In this document: in pieces, positions 27,159-34,010 of the stretch
Position numbering within the stretch: position 1 is the stretch's first letter
Layout of the letters: each line of letters starts with the position of its first letter
Assembly (NCBI GenBank): GCA_025355345.1
Contig: JANXZU010000064.1
Span: 1-34,010 of the forward strand
DNA from: Syntrophaceae bacterium
GTDB taxonomy: Bacteria > Desulfobacterota > Syntrophia > Syntrophales > Smithellaceae
Direction: 5' to 3'
Length of the DNA stretch: 34,010 bases
The notes under the pieces: model-generated
The model's input: only the letters and a program-made list of their open reading frames with translations
Told to the model about the DNA's origin: nothing
The model's database searches: none
Translations under genes and position numbers: made by a program

Positions 27159-27185
27159 CGTTTCTGTTCCTCTTTCAGCGTTATT

Positions 27186-27944
27186 TCAAGATAGAAAAGG
27201 AAAAAACATATTTGTTCTAGTGATATATACGGCATAATCAGGTCCAAACTTAAGCAAGTTTTCTTTTTCTTCAATTAGCGCGGTGGCATACAGGAAAGTC
27301 GTGGCGACAAGAAACAGGCAGAAAAGTGGCAGCCAAGGGAAATCGTTTTTGAGTAATGTTACGGCACTCATAATGATCAGCGCGCTGTAAAGAGGATGAC
27401 GAATATATTTGTAAATTCCGGTTGTTACCAGAATGGTCGTCTTTTCCATTTCCAGAAGCATCTTTGGGTTACGGACATACTGGTAAATTGTTGTTACAAT
27501 GCTGTTGGTTGTCTCAACTTTTTCTCCGCTCTGTGGTATTCCATTCTGCAGCAAATGATGGATGCCATAACCGGCTACGACAAAAGAGGATAAAAGAATC
27601 ACCCAAGTTATCATTCTAAAGACGGTAAATGGATTTTTTATCCATTCACCTAAATTGACAAGAAGTATCAGAAAAATAAATTCAAAAGCAAAAAAACGGT
27701 AAAACTTGCGTCCGTGAGTCTCGGAAAAAAAACTGTGTCTTAATGTCATAAAGACACAGTACCATGACCTAAGCAATATCTTCAGACCTTGAAATGTGAA
27801 ATAATGGCCACTTTCCTCGCATTTATTAGTCAAGCCAGATGATGATTGTGGCGCAGTCTCAATGTCGAACCAGGAGATTTTCAGCATTATCAGCGAAAAA
27901 ATAAAGAAAATTAAAATTTTGAGCATAGTTAATCCTACTTTCAA
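27186..27944 (-). CDS. Isoprenylcysteine carboxyl methyltransferase (ICMT/PEMT)-family membrane protein
   Basis: 252 aa; multiple hydrophobic segments; C-terminal TTGIYKYIRHPLYSALIIMS...ALIEEKENLLKFGPDYAVY motif. Confidence 0.8.
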   Translation of the reverse strand: MKVGLTMLKILIFFIFSLIMLKISWFDIETAPQSSSGLTNKCEESGHYFTFQGLKILLRSWYCVFMTLRHSFFSETHGRKFYRFFAFEFIFLILLVNLGEWIKNPFTVFRMITWVILLSSFVVAGYGIHHLLQNGIPQSGEKVETTNSIVTTIYQYVRNPKMLLEMEKTTILVTTGIYKYIRHPLYSALIIMSAVTLLKNDFPWLPLFCLFLVATTFLYATALIEEKENLLKFGPDYAVYITRTNMFFPFLS

Positions 27945-27962
27945 TAATAAATTGGAAATTAA

Positions 27963-28637
27963 TTATAGAGAATACTTTTGGGTTAATTCCTCCAACTGTG
28001 ATGGTTTGATCTGTTTGAAACTTATGCCAATGCCGGGTATTACCATTCTCTTGCCCCATGAGGCTACAAAGCGTATATCAGCTTGAATAGGAGATTTGTC
28101 CTGCAATTCACTTATTATTAACCAAACATTAGGAGTATTTACCCAATCCTGACTGGAAAATAAAAAGCAGCCGCCTTGAGATGCGTTTATTGTTGCAGTG
28201 CGTTCCAGTAATTTTTCATTCATATGTTCTTCTTTCGACATTACAACATTGAAATTGATTGACTTCCTGGCGTTGAGGCGGATTGCTCTGGAGGTAAATA
28301 TCCTGCAGTCGTTATCAAGGAAATCACTAAGCGAGCCATCACCGGAGGAACTGCCGTAAGAAATAGTACGTATATCTCCAGTTTCGTTGTCCAGTTTAAG
28401 TTGAATCAGGGGAAAGACATCGAGGATTTCCTGTGCCATCCCTTTTTCTTCTCTGGATGCTTTCATGCTGGTGATCAGATCAATCAATACTCCTTGATAA
28501 GGATTCGTGATCATTGCCTGAAAGAGTTCGCCAAAACTCGAGACGGTATCAACTTCAACCCCATTTTTTTTTGTTTCATTAAGATAGGCTTCTCTTGCTG
28601 CACCTTCTTTACAAACAAGAATCACCTTTACACTCAT
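27963..28637 (-). CDS. Second PilZ-like domain protein with an N-terminal receiver-like region
   Basis: 224 aa; RAIRLNARKSINFNVVMSK...ERTATINASQGGCFLFSSQDW resembles the PilZ core; N-terminus VKVILVCKEGAAREAYLNETKKNGVEVDTVSSFGELFQAMITNPYQGVLIDL is receiver-like. Confidence 0.6.
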   Translation of the reverse strand: MSVKVILVCKEGAAREAYLNETKKNGVEVDTVSSFGELFQAMITNPYQGVLIDLITSMKASREEKGMAQEILDVFPLIQLKLDNETGDIRTISYGSSSGDGSLSDFLDNDCRIFTSRAIRLNARKSINFNVVMSKEEHMNEKLLERTATINASQGGCFLFSSQDWVNTPNVWLIISELQDKSPIQADIRFVASWGKRMVIPGIGISFKQIKPSQLEELTQKYSL

Positions 28638-29026
28638 TTTAATGCTCCAATATTATAAAAAGCAAACTCGGATATGATTTACAACTGCAAAACGTTTTTA
28701 ATCTTAAGCTAAAAAGCACTATGGAGTCAAGTTCTTTTACATTAAATGCCTGTCAGATCAAGTTTCTTGAAGGTTTTGGCTGAAATTATCAGTAAGGTAT
28801 TTCCAACTCTCTCCATAGGCGGAACTGTACGGAGCTTCAATAATGGACATTTTGGAAGGCAGGTTAACTCTTCGAGCTTGATTATGTTTGGAAAATATAA
28901 TATTACTCAGCGACAGCAATATAAAACAAAAATATCTTCCGGTAAGGGAAAACCCGCCAGATTTTGTAGCATAGCACTTTAATGATAATAATTGCCCTGA
29001 TTTCAGGGGAAGGAGGAATTTTAAAA

Positions 29027-29194
29027 ATGCCAAGAAAAGTCAATTCAGAGTTGTTGAAGATCGACAGAAGAATAATTTCCCGCAGATTGTCCGCCGGTGA
29101 AATTACCGAAAAGGATTTGCAGAGTTTATACAAGAAGCTTCCTGATGTTGCAGATAATATAGCGGAAGAGATTGAGAACCCAGAAGGTAAATAG
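29027..29194 (+). CDS. Small conserved-looking hypothetical protein (55 aa)
   Basis: ATG at 29027 after GGAAGGAGG; charged, helical sequence MPRKVNSELLKIDRRIISRRLSAGEITEKDLQSLYKKLPDVADNIAEEIENPEGK; ends 7 nt before tatD. Confidence 0.6.
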   Translation: MPRKVNSELLKIDRRIISRRLSAGEITEKDLQSLYKKLPDVADNIAEEIENPEGK

Positions 29195-29200
29195 GTTCTT

Positions 29201-29977
29201 ATGTTGATAGATTCCCACGCCCACCTGGAAATGAAGGAGTTTAATCCTGACCGTGAAGATGTAATCGAACGCGCACGGCAGGCGGGAGTCAGTTATATTG
29301 TTACTGTGGGAACAAATCTGGCACTGAGCAGGAAGGCATTGTCTCTTGCCCAGCAACATGAAAATATTTATGCGACCGTCGGTGTCCATCCCCATGATGT
29401 AGCCATGGCAGATAATAAAACATTTGATGATCTGTGCGAGATTGCCCGTGATCCGAAAGTTGTTGCGTATGGTGAAATAGGTTTGGATTTTTTCCGTAAT
29501 ATTTCCCCGCGCGAAAAACAAATCGAGATGTTCAGCCGTCAACTGGAATTGGCTGTGCAACTGAAATTGCCGGTGATCATCCATGATCGTGATGCGCATG
29601 AGGAGACGTTGAGGATGGTTAAGGCATCCGGTGTTCGGTGCGGCGTGTTTCATTGCTTTTCCGGGGATTATTCTATGGCCATGCATTGTATTGACCTTGG
29701 TTTTTATATTTCCATACCCGGTGTCGTTACTTATGACAAGGCTAAAACTATTCAGGATGTCGCAACGAGAGTTCCGCTTACTACAATGCTTCTGGAAACA
29801 GACGCCCCCTACCTAACCCCTGTGCCGCATCGTGGCAAAAGAAATGAGCCTTCTTTTATTATTAATACAGCAAAAAAAGTGGCTCAGCTCAAAGACCTGT
29901 ACTGGGAAGAAGTGGCGGATGTCACGGCTCACAATACTCTTAATCTTTTCGGCATTGAAGCTTCCGGCAATAATTAA
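29201..29977 (+). CDS. tatD: TatD family metal-dependent hydrolase
   Basis: 258 aa; LIDSHAHLEMKEF, GVHPHDV, GEIGLDFFRN, PVIIHDRDAHEET, GVFHCFSGD, LLETDAPYLTPVPHRGKRNEP. Confidence 0.95.
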   Translation: MLIDSHAHLEMKEFNPDREDVIERARQAGVSYIVTVGTNLALSRKALSLAQQHENIYATVGVHPHDVAMADNKTFDDLCEIARDPKVVAYGEIGLDFFRNISPREKQIEMFSRQLELAVQLKLPVIIHDRDAHEETLRMVKASGVRCGVFHCFSGDYSMAMHCIDLGFYISIPGVVTYDKAKTIQDVATRVPLTTMLLETDAPYLTPVPHRGKRNEPSFIINTAKKVAQLKDLYWEEVADVTAHNTLNLFGIEASGNN

Positions 29978-30004
29978 TAGAACATTTAAAAGAAGAATTG
30001 CGCG

Positions 30005-30703
30005 ATGACGGATATTAAACAAAATGCTGTTGTCCTCTTGAGTGGCGGAATAGATTCCACCACAACGCTGGCTATTGCCCAAAAGATGGGGTTTACGACA
30101 TACGCGCTTAGTTTTCGTTACGGGCAGCGCCATCAAATCGAACTGGAAGCCGCTGCCTGTGTTGCTCGTATTTATTCTGTTGCCAAACATTTGATCGTCG
30201 ACATTGATCTGCGTCTTATCGGGGGATCGGCTTTAACCGGAAATATCGATGTGCCCAAGAGCCGTAGCGTTGTGCAGATGGGAAAAGACATACCGGTAAC
30301 TTACGTTCCGGCGCGCAATACCATCTTCCTTTCTTACGCTCTGGCCTGGGCGGAAGTGATCGGTTGCTCCGATATTTTTATCGGTGTGAATGCGCTCGAC
30401 TACAGCGGCTATCCTGATTGCCGCCCCGAATATATAGCCGCCTATGAGAAAATGGCCAATATGGCGACAAAAGCCGGTGTGGAGGGTAATCAGAAATTAA
30501 CAATTCATACGCCGCTGATTGAGATGAGCAAAGCGGATATTATTCGTAAGGGGATAGAGCTGGGAGTTGATTATTCTCTGACGCATAGTTGCTATGATCC
30601 ATCAGCCGAGGGACTGGCCTGCGGCCAGTGCGATTCCTGTCTGTTGCGTTTGAAAGGTTTTCAAGAAGCAGGCGTTCCGGATCCGGGAAGATATAGGGCG
30701 TAA
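30005..30703 (+). CDS. queC: 7-cyano-7-deazaguanine synthase
   Basis: 232 aa; [53 protein letters not shown]. Confidence 0.97.
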   Translation: MTDIKQNAVVLLSGGIDSTTTLAIAQKMGFTTYALSFRYGQRHQIELEAAACVARIYSVAKHLIVDIDLRLIGGSALTGNIDVPKSRSVVQMGKDIPVTYVPARNTIFLSYALAWAEVIGCSDIFIGVNALDYSGYPDCRPEYIAAYEKMANMATKAGVEGNQKLTIHTPLIEMSKADIIRKGIELGVDYSLTHSCYDPSAEGLACGQCDSCLLRLKGFQEAGVPDPGRYRA

Positions 30704-30740
30704 AACGTGAATCCTGAAGCGAAACGCAGTATGCATAGTC

Positions 30741-30838
30741 TGTCATGTGACCGTAGCGCATCCCCTGAAGGTCACACGTGAGTCCGTGTCGCAATCCTCA
30801 TTTGTCATTGCGAGGCATCCCTCGGATGCCGTGGCAAT
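30741..30838. repeat. Intergenic hairpin-rich repeat region R3 between queC and queE
   Basis: Hairpin 30807-30838: ATTGC-GA-GGCATCC-CTC-GGATGCC-GTG-GCAAT, resembling the common GTCATTGCGAGG...GTGGCAATCT bacterial repeat; adjacent inverted repeat TCATGTGACC...GGTCACACGTGA (30743-30782). Confidence 0.65.
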
Positions 30839-30866
30839 CTAAATATTATTGAATTCTCGAGAGTTA

Positions 30867-31511
30867 ATGATGAGCTATTTAGTCAAGGAAATATTTTATT
30901 CCATACAAGGTGAAGGTTTCCATGCCGGCCGTCCGGCGGTGTTTTGCCGTTTTACCGGTTGCAATTTATGGTCAGGCAAGGAGGAAGATCGCAAAGATGC
31001 TCTCTGCAAATTTTGTGATACTGATTTTGTGGGCTTTGATGGGTCGGATGGGGGAAGGTATGAAAGTGCGCAGCAGCTTGCCAGAACGATTAGACAATTA
31101 TGGCCGCTAGCAGATGCAAAATCAGCAAAGCCTTTTGTGGTCTGTACCGGTGGAGAGCCGCTTTTGCAACTGGATGCGCAGTTGATTGCCGCGTTACACG
31201 AAGAAGGTTTGGAAATTGCCGTGGAAACCAACGGCACCATCGAGGTACCTGAAGGCATTGATTGGATTTGTGTCAGTCCGAAAGCCGGGGTAGAATTGTT
31301 GCAGTTTTGCGGTCATGAATTAAAGTTTGTATTTCCTCAGCTGGATATCCAACCGGAGCAATACAATAACCTCGATTTTTGTCACTTCTTTTTGCAACCG
31401 CTGGATGGGCCGGAGCGGGATTTAAAAACAAGGCTGGCGTTGGAATATGTTCTTGCCCATCCGCAATGGCGGCTCAGTCTTCAGTTGCATAAAATATTGG
31501 GAGTGCGATAA
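30867..31511 (+). CDS. queE: 7-carboxy-7-deazaguanine synthase (radical SAM)
   Basis: YSIQGEGFHAGRPAVFCRFTGCNLWSG, CKFCDTDFVG, VVCTGGEPLLQLD, CVSPKAG. Starts at ATG 30867 or 30870. Confidence 0.95.
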   Translation: MMSYLVKEIFYSIQGEGFHAGRPAVFCRFTGCNLWSGKEEDRKDALCKFCDTDFVGFDGSDGGRYESAQQLARTIRQLWPLADAKSAKPFVVCTGGEPLLQLDAQLIAALHEEGLEIAVETNGTIEVPEGIDWICVSPKAGVELLQFCGHELKFVFPQLDIQPEQYNNLDFCHFFLQPLDGPERDLKTRLALEYVLAHPQWRLSLQLHKILGVR

Positions 31512-31520
31512 GGGGTAAAA

Positions 31521-31895
31521 ATGGAAATATATAAAGTATTCAAATTTGACGCAGCGCATCGTTTGCCTAACGTTCCTGCCGGCCACAAGTGCTCCCAGTT
31601 ACACGGGCATTCTTTCCGTGTCGAAATTCATGTGCGGGGAAAAGCCGATGCGCACACAGGCTGGGTCATGGATTTTGCCAATATCGCCGCCGCCTGCCAG
31701 CCGGTCATCGATCAACTGGACCATAAATATTTAAACGACATTGAAGGGCTTGATAATCCCACATCGGAGAATTTAGCCAGATGGATTTGGCAGCGCCTTC
31801 AGACGGCACTTCCACAATTGAGTAAAATTGTTGTTCGGGAAAGCGCGGAGTCAGGATGTATCTATACTGGTAAGGAGCAGGAAGGCAATAAATAA
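31521..31895 (+). CDS. queD: 6-carboxytetrahydropterin synthase
   Basis: 124 aa; FDAAHRLPNVPAGHKCSQLHGHSFRVEIHVRG, LDHKYLND, PTSENLARWIW, VRESAESGCIY. Confidence 0.96.
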   Translation: MEIYKVFKFDAAHRLPNVPAGHKCSQLHGHSFRVEIHVRGKADAHTGWVMDFANIAAACQPVIDQLDHKYLNDIEGLDNPTSENLARWIWQRLQTALPQLSKIVVRESAESGCIYTGKEQEGNK

Positions 31896-32560
31896 TGTTT
31901 CCTGTCAAAAAACGTGTTTGGCTATTGTTACCATTTATATCGCTGTTTTTTATTTGTGCACTCGATAGTGTAGCTGCAGAAAAAATAGACTGCGGTAAAT
32001 GCACTTATTCAACATGGGACTGGAATACATTGAAAAAGAGGGCGGAAAATCATCGGGAAATTGTTAAACCTTATACTGAACTGAATGCTGAAGAAAAAGA
32101 CCACCATTCCGCCTGCACCGTTTGTGAAGAAGATCAGGCTGCAATCGTCATTGAAGGAGTTCCGCCGTTTAGCGTCTGTAAATATTACGCGGATGATGTT
32201 AAAAAAGCTGTCCGAAAAATAGTAGACGCGGGATTTCCGGTGAACAGCATCATTTCTTATCGCGTGGGGATGAGCAAAGGGTCTGTCGACAATAAAGGCA
32301 TGCGCACTCAATTCAGTAATCATTCTTTTGGAACAGCTGTTGACATCAATGCGGAGAGTAACGGGCTTTATACAAACTGCTATGAAGTAGGGGGAAAATG
32401 CCAGCTGATGCGCGGCGGGCCATGGAAACCGGGGCAGCCCGGGACGATCACCAAAGATTCCATTGCCTATAAAGCTTTTACTGAAATTGGTTGGCATTGG
32501 GCAGGAGAATTACAGGGGCGTCAAAAAGATTTTATGCATTTTTCATTATCCGGCGATTAA
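31895..32560 (+). CDS. Secreted M15-family D-Ala-D-Ala carboxypeptidase-like protein
   Basis: 221 aa; signal peptide (VWLLLPFISLFFICALDSVAA), SNHSFGTAVDINAESNGLY and DFMHFSL metal-binding motifs. Confidence 0.8.
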   Translation: MFPVKKRVWLLLPFISLFFICALDSVAAEKIDCGKCTYSTWDWNTLKKRAENHREIVKPYTELNAEEKDHHSACTVCEEDQAAIVIEGVPPFSVCKYYADDVKKAVRKIVDAGFPVNSIISYRVGMSKGSVDNKGMRTQFSNHSFGTAVDINAESNGLYTNCYEVGGKCQLMRGGPWKPGQPGTITKDSIAYKAFTEIGWHWAGELQGRQKDFMHFSLSGD

Positions 32561-32643
32561 TACATTCACAGTTGATCCTGAAATAAAGCCAAATCTTATT
32601 AAATCAAACACATTGCTTTTTGGTTGGTAATATACTAAATTTC

Positions 32644-32713
32644 ATAACAGGGGTGCCTGATGGCTGAGATTATACCCTTTGAACCTGACACGGGTAATGC
32701 CGGCGTAGGGAGT
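32644..32713 (+). promoter_or_regulatory. TPP riboswitch (THI element)
   Basis: ACAGGGGTGCCTGATGGCTGAGATTATACCCTTTGAACCTGACACGGGTAATGCCGGCGTAGGGAGT contains the conserved CTGAGA and ACCTGA...GGGTAATGCCGGCGTAGGGA elements; upstream of thiamine genes. Confidence 0.95.
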
Positions 32714-32736
32714 GGCGACATAAAAACTATTATCAG

Positions 32737-32774
32737 AGCCATATCCTTTGCAGGCAAAAGGGTGTGGCTTTTTT
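32737..32774 (+). terminator. Riboswitch expression-platform terminator
   Basis: AGCCATATCCTTT / AAAAGGGTGTGGCT stem followed by TTTTTT. Confidence 0.8.
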
Positions 32775-32856
32775 AGTGAGACTCCAATTGTGCAAGCGAA
32801 GCGCATCGGAATTGGTAAGTCGAACTATCCCCGAAGCGAAGCGTAGCGGGATTTGG
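32769..32856 (+). repeat. Dispersed palindromic repeat family R1, copy D
   Basis: TTTTTTAGTGAGACTCCAATTGTGC...GGAATTGGTAAGTCGAACTATCCCCGAAGCGAAGCGTAGCGGGAT; stem sequence differs from copies A-C but still pairs. Confidence 0.8.
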
Positions 32857-32870
32857 CTGAGGAAGTGAAC

Positions 32871-33542
32871 ATGGCGCAAATAGTAAATATAATTAGTGGC
32901 GGATGCATAGGTGATCGCGATTTTGTCCGGAATAAAATTGCACGGATGGAAAATTGTCTCATCATTTGCTGTGATGGCGGCGTGCGTCATCTGCAACAAA
33001 CAGAAATTAAGCCGGATGTGATCATTGGAGATATGGATTCCATTGATCCTGCTCAACTGGCAAATTATTCTGAGCAGGGTGTAAAGATAATAAAATATCC
33101 GGTAGGTAAAGACTTTACCGATACGGAGCTGGCGTTGGATTATGCTATCAAGCTTAAACCTGAGGCGATATACATTTGGGCGGCGCTTGGTGGTAGGCTC
33201 GATCATGCTCTGTCTAATGTTTTTTTGCTGGAAAAAGATGAGGTCGTTTCTATCAAGACTTATTTGATTGATGAATATTGTGAAGCTTTTCTTCTCAATG
33301 GCAATGTTTCGTTCAGCAAGTCCTTAGGACAAACTGTTTCTTTGATTGCACTCAGTCCGCAAGTTGAAGGGATAACTCTGCGTGGTTTTCAATATCCTTT
33401 AGATGATGCAATATTAAGTATGGGTGAGTCTCACGGCGTGAGCAACATTATTAAGGAAGATTATGCAACGGTTAGTGTGAGGTCGGGAAATCTTCTGGTG
33501 ATCCGTTATTGGCAAAAAGATATTTTTCCGGAGGCCGTTTAA
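32871..33542 (+). CDS. thiN: Thiamine pyrophosphokinase
   Basis: CDGGVRHLQQTEIKPDVIIGDMDSID, KDFTDTELALDYAI, GALGGRLDH-like WAALGGRLDHALSNVFLL. ORF track start is 32853; ATG 32871 preferred. Confidence 0.93.
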   Translation: MAQIVNIISGGCIGDRDFVRNKIARMENCLIICCDGGVRHLQQTEIKPDVIIGDMDSIDPAQLANYSEQGVKIIKYPVGKDFTDTELALDYAIKLKPEAIYIWAALGGRLDHALSNVFLLEKDEVVSIKTYLIDEYCEAFLLNGNVSFSKSLGQTVSLIALSPQVEGITLRGFQYPLDDAILSMGESHGVSNIIKEDYATVSVRSGNLLVIRYWQKDIFPEAV

Positions 33543-33545
33543 CCT

Positions 33546-34010
33546 ATGCAACCGATTAAAGTATTATGCATTGGTGGTTCCGATTCCAGCGGTGGGGCCG
33601 GTATTCAGGCTGATTTGAAGGCGGTGAGTGCCTGCGGCTGCTACGGGATGAGCGTAATTACTGCGGTGACGGTGCAAAATACCCTTGGTGTTCAAGCTAT
33701 ACATCCCATACCGCAAAAATATATTTTGGCGCAATTGGATTCCCTTCTGAGCGATATCGGTGCCGATGCGGTAAAAACCGGCATGCTTTTAACAGTTGGA
33801 GCAATCGATGCTGTTGTTAATAAAGTCAAAGAATATCGGTTGGTGAAATTGATAGTTGATCCGGTAATGATTGCCAAGGGTGGACATTCTTTAATGCAGG
33901 AGAAGGCTAAGGTGGCGTTGATAAAAAAGTTGCTGCCGCTGTCATATGTTGTGACACCAAATATTCCTGAGGCGGAGGTTTTGGCGCAATGTAAAATTAA
34001 TACGCTTGCC
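33546..34010 (+). CDS. thiD: Hydroxymethylpyrimidine/phosphomethylpyrimidine kinase, truncated by window end
   Basis: MQPIKVLCIGGSDSSGGAGIQADLKAVSACGCYGMSVITAVTVQNT, AVKTGML, VDPVMIAKGGHSL, VTPNIPEAEVL; not in the ORF list because it is open at the window end. Confidence 0.96.
   Translation, partial: MQPIKVLCIGGSDSSGGAGIQADLKAVSACGCYGMSVITAVTVQNTLGVQAIHPIPQKYILAQLDSLLSDIGADAVKTGMLLTVGAIDAVVNKVKEYRLVKLIVDPVMIAKGGHSLMQEKAKVALIKKLLPLSYVVTPNIPEAEVLAQCKINTLA

Noticed and set aside
28746-28982. 78-aa plus-strand ORF upstream of the small 55-aa gene
   Set aside because: No RBS, no recognisable motif, low-complexity translation; likely spacer.
459-32856. CRISPR array
   Set aside because: The repeats are few, widely dispersed, in both orientations and not regularly spaced; no cas genes.
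1-34010. tRNA or rRNA genes
   Set aside because: No cloverleaf-like segment or rRNA-conserved sequence recognised by eye; a tRNAscan/Rfam run would be needed to exclude them fully.

Overview
The 34 kb window looks like a chromosomal segment of an anaerobic, probably syntrophic or sulfate-reducer-like deltaproteobacterium; this taxonomy is inferred from gene content only. Most of it is housekeeping: glyQS, fabG-like, engB, priA, dksA, hldE-C/rfaE2, comF, rsfS, tatD, queC-queE-queD, thiN-thiD behind a TPP riboswitch, plus an oligopeptide-type ABC permease pair and a PilZ/TPR/ICMT cluster. The centrepiece is a ~9.6 kb electron-transfer operon (8251-17856) of the HdrABC-FlxABCD type. It has two striking features. 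(1) A ~1,475-aa HdrA that is internally duplicated (two IQCVGSRD modules) and carries a complete GltD-like module inserted in the first HdrA unit. (2) An MvhD/FlxD subunit split by an in-frame TGA exactly where the conserved Cys of the G-C-HPG-(D/E)-C-HY motif belongs, followed by a SECIS-like hairpin, which indicates a selenoprotein. The window also holds at least three dispersed intergenic palindromic repeat families. One has four copies, three of them just upstream of a ribosome binding site in the same orientation relative to the gene, and one copy shows stem covariation. Two repeat types occupy gene junctions inside the Hdr/Flx operon. No CRISPR, rRNA, tRNA, transposase or phage genes were recognised.
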